From NCBI GenBank assembly GCA_964019135.1, contig OZ025252.1, positions 10,122,823-10,186,822 on the forward strand: a stretch of DNA of 64,000 nucleotides, given 5' to 3'. Source of the DNA: Arenicola marina. Its lineage: Eukaryota > Annelida > Polychaeta > Arenicolidae. The notes beneath the pieces were generated by a model. It was not told where the DNA came from, did no database searches, and saw only the letters and a list, made by a program, of their open reading frames with translations. Below, one piece after another: positions 58,050 through 64,000 of this stretch. The translations under genes were made by a program, and so were the position numbers. Position 1 is the stretch's first letter. Each line of letters starts with the position of its first letter.

Positions 58050-58130
58050 TCCATGGTATCGGGAGGGTGAAGGCCTACCTATTTAATGGTTCCGGGATAG
58101 GCTGCTGTCCGATTTCCCATGGAATAAACA
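58050..58130. repeat. 81-bp dispersed repeat, copy 2
   Basis: Same sequence as 50033-50113 except one base (CCTACC for CCTCCC). Sequences outside the 81 bp are unrelated. Confidence 0.85.
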
Positions 58131-60689
58131 AACTTTCTTGATGTGAGAAGATAGAACAAGGTATAGACCCTTCTTAATATTATCTCATGAATAATCCAGA
58201 ACGGTCCTACTGCATGCGGCGCTATAACATGGCGACTGGCACTAACCTAGCTCTCGGGTGTTTCGCATAATCCGTCGGTTACACAGAGCGATCGTGACTT
58301 TTTATCGTTCCTGGCTATATGTTTACATTTGTTGAAGAATATGTCACAAAATGGAGTAAATCGTCCGGACATAACCACACCAGCAAAGGCTAGTTAAACG
58401 AAGTTTATATCCATAACATGAGAGGCAAGTTTGTTTCTTTATGAAACTGTCATGAAAGCAAGTCCTGGCGTATTCCCAAACTTCCCAAGATACCCTTCAG
58501 TACACGAGCCTGGCATTTGAAAAAGTACACTGAGGCTGATGACAACAGCGTGATCCAGAAGCTTGTAATGGGACATCTAAAATCTGGGGGGCACTCCACG
58601 GATCGTCTAGCTATGGCTAATAAATAAATCGGGTTGAGACGATAAAGGGAACTTGATCAATTAATATTCGAATTAAAAATATTACTATTGCAATAATAAT
58701 AATGCTTCGTGTTACATTATAATTGCATTAATTATTATCGTTCAAGCAATGGATGCCGGTTGTAGGCATATATTGCAGGGAGTCTTTGCAACCTGAAGAA
58801 GCTGGGCTGACGGTTCGAGCCACATGGTAATTAGAAAAGCCTGTAAGAAAAGATTATCATACCATTGTCAAAGTCCAAAACCCCCAATGACGATTTATTT
58901 TCTCATCAATTCAATGTCTTTGTTCTCTTCAGCCAAGTTTGACTGAAGTTCTTGTATTTCTTTCCGGGGAATTGCTTTTCATTTGCACCTGTGTCAGATT
59001 TCTTCTATCACTTGACGCTTCTCTTGGACAGCTTCAGTGGTATATGTGTCGGCTGTGTATGTATGTGGGTCCTACAATGTCATGAGAAACACACCTAATC
59101 ATGTTGATATGTTTTGTTTACAGCACGATGTTTTTTTTCTAGCTCCCATATGTTATATAGTGGGTAAGAATATATGCGGACGATATAAACCACAGTAATG
59201 TTCACTCTATTATGCACCCAATCTTGACGTGAGTCTGGAGGGAACGGCACCACGTCTTTCTTAAGCGCTCCAATTAAAATCGTCTTTGGTAAATGGCTCC
59301 CAGCACATTAGTGCTAGTTGTAATCTGTCAGAAAGAGGAATAGTAAATACATGCAGAATTACATGTATTAACATATCCCCACCACAGTACTCCATGGGGT
59401 AATCCCCCCAAGAAAGAGATGGCCCCAGAGAGGTGACTGTATGGAGGTGGAGACTGCCCCATTAATTTGAGATAAGGCCAACTGACACATAGGACACGCC
59501 ATTAAATTATGTGTTTCTCATTTAGTTTAAACCACTTTAAATAATCAAATAATGATTGAACTTCTTCATTTAGCTCTTTTCAAGCTACTGAGTTGTTGTT
59601 GTTGAGTCAATCCATGCGTCATACCTCACTGTTTAGTGTCAAGGGTAAAAAATAAATCTATCACACAAAGCCAAGAAACAAAATTGGGACTATCATTGGC
59701 CTTGGACAAGGCGGGATCTGGAAGGGCCATCTGGTTTCAATGTCATCTTCACTAGACCATGCAATATCCAGATAGGATACCGGTAGGCCTTGCCAAGCGA
59801 CGACGTGTTACTGTTAGTGACTGTGCAATGTAGGGTCAGTGTTGTATTCCAAGTATACTACATTTTAGGCGATACATTCGACTATTCTCTTCAAATAACA
59901 GTGGCAATAAGTGAACGAATACCTAAAAATTAGGCCCACCATTACTTCGGATTATTACCATCCATTCTTGGCGTATTTTTTTGTCCTTGGGCAATTGGTG
60001 GAAGCCGTTTTCAGCTGCCATTGACACAGTAGGGAACACATCAGTGCGCCATGTTGCCACAGACGCTTCACGTTGCTGCGTGGGCAGCCTCGTTCTGGTG
60101 CCGCATGCATAAATTTTGAGAAGGGCCTATCTAGAATACGTAAGCACTATTATTGTACGCGCCCACATTCTAATAAAAGCTACAGTCGATTCCCTACTAA
60201 CGTCGAAGGATTTTAACACTGTTACCGTTGTGCCTCTAGAGAAGCGGGTTTGCCTGGGGGCACTCAATTGCGCCAAGGCGCAGTATATTCCGCATCTGAT
60301 TGATGTTTGGGGTACGTTTGACTTATCTTTGATTGTGTCATGTCATCAAAACTTTCTCTCGAGCCAGTATCGACTGAGTTCTTACTTTCTTTCAGTGTTA
60401 ATCTTAGATGGCAACAGCCCAGAATCTTTGACTTCCTCTATACTAATTTTAGGTCTAATTAAGTGTGTTAACGCATCCTACATTTCTCTGCGAATATATA
60501 TGTTATTTAAATTATTTAAAGTCTAGAGGAATTATAAGACACTTTATATATGTTTCTTCTACAATGTTTTGAAACCATGACAGTATATATTGCGGGATTT
60601 GCTTTGTGTTTCTCTTTTTTAGTGGGCCATCAAACGCTCTCCCACCCAAAATTGACTGAACCAGCAACATTTCAATGTGGGATACGTAA
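58131..60689. other. intergenic region with gene remnants on the - strand
   Basis: Mostly unique sequence. Only the THAP-like remnant below is recognised. The 136-codon open frame at 60116-60526 (+) has no recognisable domain. Confidence 0.55.
58880..60045 (-). pseudogene. degenerate THAP-domain gene remnant
   Basis: On the - strand, 60045-59922 shows CVPYCVNGS in one frame and FHQLPKDKKIRQEWMVIIRS with GGPNF in the next. Together these are the order of a THAP zinc-finger start: a Cys pair, the FHxxPKD turn, then Trp. Further down the same strand are MTLKPDGP (about 59720), GALKKDVVPFPPDSRQDW (about 59250) and a coiled stretch, EIQELQSNLAEENKDIELM (about 58900-58960). Stops and a frame change break it, so it is not a working gene. 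Whether all the pieces belong to one gene, and whether it was a host THAP protein or a THAP-type DNA transposase, cannot be told here. Confidence 0.45.
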
Positions 60690-61172
60690 GTTAGAACCCA
60701 AAACGTCATAGCGACGAATACGTCATACCTTGGTATGATGAAATACACAGCTTTAAGTCTGACTTCAACCATCCCGGTTATCGCCCACAATACCCTGCGT
60801 AACGTTTCTGAGGGAGACGGGACAGGACCACTTGGGGGTCAAAGAAGTGATTGATTGACAGTTAATTACCTCTTGGAGGCCGAAATGCGCGAATACGGCG
60901 CAGGAAAGATGGAAATCTAAGGTTTCGAAGAGTAGTAGAAGTAGAATAGATCCGGGGGGAGGAGGGGGGGGGGGGGGGGAGGGGCGATACCCGGTATATT
61001 TCATCATTTATGAATTCAAAGCACTTATATATATATATCTGAAGCTGAATAGTTACTGCCTCATAGCCCCCGTCAATAGCCACGGCGATCCAGGCACAGT
61101 GTGAAACTGTACATTTGCTCCCAGATGGCGCAGGCCGTGTGGTATGACGTTTTCGTCACTATGACGTCTAAC
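60690..61172. mobile_element. TIR element copy B, 483 bp
   Basis: Same family as 48053-49155: left end GTTAGAACCCAAAACGTCAT, right end inverted GTTAGACGTCATAGTGACGA, flanked by ATACGTAA and ATACGTAC. It has the same inner GGCCGAAATGCGCGAATACG but only one G-rich run and none of the long arrays. Confidence 0.88.
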
Positions 61173-61354
61173 ATACGTACAGGCCTATTTGGTTATAACG
61201 TTGTGATCACTATTATGAGCTGGACTGAATTTAGAGGCCATCGACAGAAATACTCACGGGATTATATTTTTGAATCTTCTTTGGTTCGTTTTAAGTAACC
61301 CATTTGTACAAATTCTAAATTGCGACAGTAACGAACATTTCACTTTTGAATATA

Positions 61355-62393
61355 AGGCAACGTGGGCTAATCTCGATCCTTCAGTAACCTCGACCCCCAT
61401 GCGCTATTTGGTAGATTACGTCACCAATCGATATTTTTTCGCCGAATTGATTTTTCGATCACAATCTTATGGATGCCCCTGATAACTAGACACAGATTCT
61501 GGATTATATGTATGTATTTTTTTATCAAATTTGAATTAAATAATTCATGTAACCTTACATTAACAGGTGTTTGTGCAGCTTATCTCAAAAGTTAAGACAC
61601 GTGAGTTTAAAAAACAAGTAGTATGCCTGATTAACACTGAGTATTATCTTATTGTATAATAAAGAGTGACAGCAGACGATGTTTACAACAGGTGTGACAT
61701 AATGACAGTTCTTCCCCAGATCGACCTTGACCTTGGGAGAGACCAAGGTTACCCGCCCACCCTTTTCCCGAACATGGTCTAACCTCGACCCCCTTTTTAA
61801 TTCAACATAATTTTCTAACAATATATGTCATACAAATATATCATTTTTTAGCGGTTGATGGTAACAATTACATGCAACAATAACTGTCCTGTCCTGCTTC
61901 CGTAATCTAGACATAGACATAGACGTAATCTATTCTGACGTAAACTAATATAATTTTTTATGATGTGTTGTAACATAAAGAATTTATTTTGGCACCGTAA
62001 CGCATCCGGTCCCAATATGGCATTCCCCGGGGATGGTGCCCATGAAGTATTCTATATTTGCGTTATGGCTACCCGTGTAATAAGACTAATAAATATAGTT
62101 CCAAGGGATTGTTTTATTTATCGTTGGGCAGTAGAGCACGATGTGCAGATTAGGTCACCCACGTATCCCAGGAGGTCGAGGTTCGACCACGGGGATCGAG
62201 GTTCGACCATGGCCCCACTGCCTTTCCGAAAATGAGCACTCCCCATAAACTGTCTATGTTTTCGTTTTTTTATGGAATCATATTATTTGAATACCACTTG
62301 ATACTGTTTGAACAAAAAATAAATTAATTTCCCATTATAAAAGAAAACAGACGTTTTTGTGTCCTAAGGGGTCGAGATTAGCCTAGTTTGCCT
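61355..62393. mobile_element. TIR element with TA duplication, 1.04 kb
   Basis: Ends AGGCAACGTGGGCTAATCTC and, inverted, AGGCAAACTAGGCTAATCTC, flanked by TA. Words like GGTCGAGGTT and its complement are scattered inside. No transposase. Confidence 0.8.
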
Positions 62394-62436
62394 TACATAA
62401 AGCGAGTATTCCTATGGCAATTTCACGTGTCAAATG

Positions 62437-63675
62437 TATCGCAAGCCGTTTTAATAAAAAATCACCTATTATACATATCTTTAATACAATGCCACATATC
62501 CTTATTACAATTTTAGATATCTTTAATTCAATTTTAGATATCTTTAATTCAATTTTAGATATCTTTAATTCATTTTTAGATATCTGTGATTCAATTTTAG
62601 ATATCTTTAATTCAATTTTAGATATCTTTAATTCAATTTTAGATATCTTTAAATAGTTACCACATCTCCATATTTCGTTTATATTTAGATATCTGAAATA
62701 GTATTCAAGATATCTAAAATTGAATTAAAGATATCTGAAAAGCTGACACTATTTTGCTTATCTTGAAATGAAATTAAGATATCTTGAATACAATTTTAGA
62801 TATCTTGAATACAATTTTAGATATCTTAAATACAATTCTAGATATCTTAATAGAGGGCGCCACCATGTGTTTCTGTAATTACCGGAAAGAAGAATCCGTC
62901 CTTCACCTTCACTCTTATCATGGCTGCGCGAAGTACGGAGTCTGGAACTGGGGGTGTTTATGATAGTGTTGCGGTCGCTGCAGGAGGCGGAGCGCATTTT
63001 AATACATGGAGACACGCAAAGGGCCCAAGAAGCAGAGCCAGTCGACCAGCGTCACCGCACAGCAGACCTCGTGCCGCAGACATCTTGCCGGAAGTCAATA
63101 TAAATGTTTTCGGCATGTAGCAACTTTATTTGACATCAGTGGCGCCCTCTATTTGGATATCTAAAATTGAATTCTAGATATCTAGAATTGTATTTAAGAT
63201 ATCAATAATTCCTTTTAAGATATCAATAATTCCTTTTAAGATATCTTTAAAGGTGGCATTTATAGATATCTTTAAAAGAATTTAAGATATCTGAATTGTT
63301 AATTTGGATATGTAGAAATCCCACCTATTTAAGTTGAGAAAAAATAGATGCGTCACATATCCATAATTGCACATGAGATATCCATAATTGAATTTGACAT
63401 ATCCATAATTGAATTTGACATATCCATAATTGAATTTGACATATCCATAATTGAATTTGACATATCCATAATTACACTTGACATATCCATAATTGCTTTT
63501 AAGATATCTTAAATTCAATTATGGATGTGACTCATGTATTTTTTCTCAACATAAATTGATGAGATTTCTACATATCCACATTAACAATTCAGATATCTTA
63601 AATTCATTTAAAGAAATCTTTAATTATTTAAAGATATCTTAAATTGGTGATTTTTTATTAAAACGGCTTGCGATA
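62437..63675. mobile_element. AT-rich TIR element with AGATATCT arrays, 1.24 kb
   Basis: Inverted ends TATCGCAAGCCGTTTTAATA, flanked by CAAATG exactly duplicated (62431-62436, 63676-63681). Arrays of a 21-bp unit (TTTAGATATCTTTAATTCAA) lie at 62500-62650, and CATATCCATAATTGAATTTG at 63355-63495. A further MITE is nested at 62853-63149. Confidence 0.88.
62853..63149. mobile_element. nested 297-bp MITE with GC-rich core
   Basis: Perfect 11-bp inverted ends GAGGGCGCCAC, flanked by TA. Unlike its AT-rich host it is GC-rich and holds a 66-codon open frame from 62920 (MAARSTESGTGGVYDSV). That frame may be a captured gene 5' end or chance. Confidence 0.75.
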
Positions 63676-64000
63676 CAAATGTGCTTATATATATACTTTA
63701 TTCCGTGCCGCACTCTATGCCAGGCGAGTGTTATTTCATTTCCAGTCGCTTGCGCCTTTGATATTGTCGTCTGTGCCAATATAAAGTGATTGATCATTGT
63801 GCATGCATGATGCACAGCGCTATGTTAGCCCAACTCCAAGCCCAACCTATCTTAGCCAAAACCCAAAAGCCCAACCCCCAAGTCCAACCAACCCGAATAT
63901 ATATCGCGTTGCTAAACCTGCAACAAAATCTCACCGTCGGACGCTGCGCCCCCTAGCGAATAAAAGCTCAGCTTGGCAAGTGCCTGGTTCCTCGCTCCCT
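63676..64000. other. window end, short CCAA repeats
   Basis: At 63828-63892 the word AGCCCAACC or AGTCCAACC recurs about five times. Nothing else seen. Confidence 0.6.

Noticed and set aside
58790-58830. tRNA-like B box GGTTCGAGCC
   Set aside because: No A box at the right distance and no cloverleaf could be drawn.
60116-60526. 136-codon + strand open frame
   Set aside because: Hydrophobic but without a recognisable family; no splice or promoter support.

Overview
The window is animal nuclear DNA, most likely from a marine invertebrate. It has GT-AG introns, two single-copy metazoan genes, very large intronic minisatellites and many short terminal-inverted-repeat (TIR) transposons. The sequence does not fix the species or phylum. 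It holds two convergent host genes and a transposon-rich tail.

1-33.6 kb, + strand: the 3' half of a beta-spectrin gene (SPTBN type). I read 23 coding exons (1859-31130, 3,561 nt, about 1,186 residues) with reading phase conserved at every junction. They encode spectrin repeats from mid-repeat 9 to partial repeat 17, including the ankyrin-binding repeats 14-15 and the alpha-spectrin-pairing end. A variable linker follows, carried partly by three symmetric phase-1 exons, then the C-terminal PH domain. The 5' half (actin-binding CH domains, repeats 1-8) lies to the left of the window. The introns carry many separate tandem arrays. The largest is about 13.1 kb of a 64-bp unit inside the PH domain coding region; a 1.9-kb array of a 65-bp unit lies between the exons for repeat 15.

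35.5-45.6 kb, - strand: a complete RCOR1/CoREST gene in 11 coding exons (482 residues). It has an ELM2 region, SANT1, a linker with the LSD1-binding coiled coil, SANT2 and a long Pro/Gly/Ser-rich tail. The donor splice site after the SANT2 exon has been copied into an array of about eleven 54-bp units. A similar array has copied an acceptor splice site in beta-spectrin at 8.46-8.66 kb. Splice-junction minisatellites are the most unusual feature of the window. RCOR introns also carry three hAT-like elements, one nested in another.

46-64 kb: no intact host gene. Contents are a foldback transposon with arms of about 0.95 kb, interrupted by another TIR element; a fossil Ty3/gypsy LTR element with its own TIR insertion; a hAT-like MITE; remnants of a THAP-type gene on the - strand; a second copy of the TIR element found in the foldback; and two adjacent AT-rich TIR elements, one holding a nested MITE.

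In the cell, beta-spectrin pairs with alpha-spectrin to build the membrane skeleton, bound to ankyrin and phosphoinositides. RCOR is nuclear and tethers the demethylase LSD1 and HDAC1/2 to chromatin. The two genes are neighbours without any obvious functional link.
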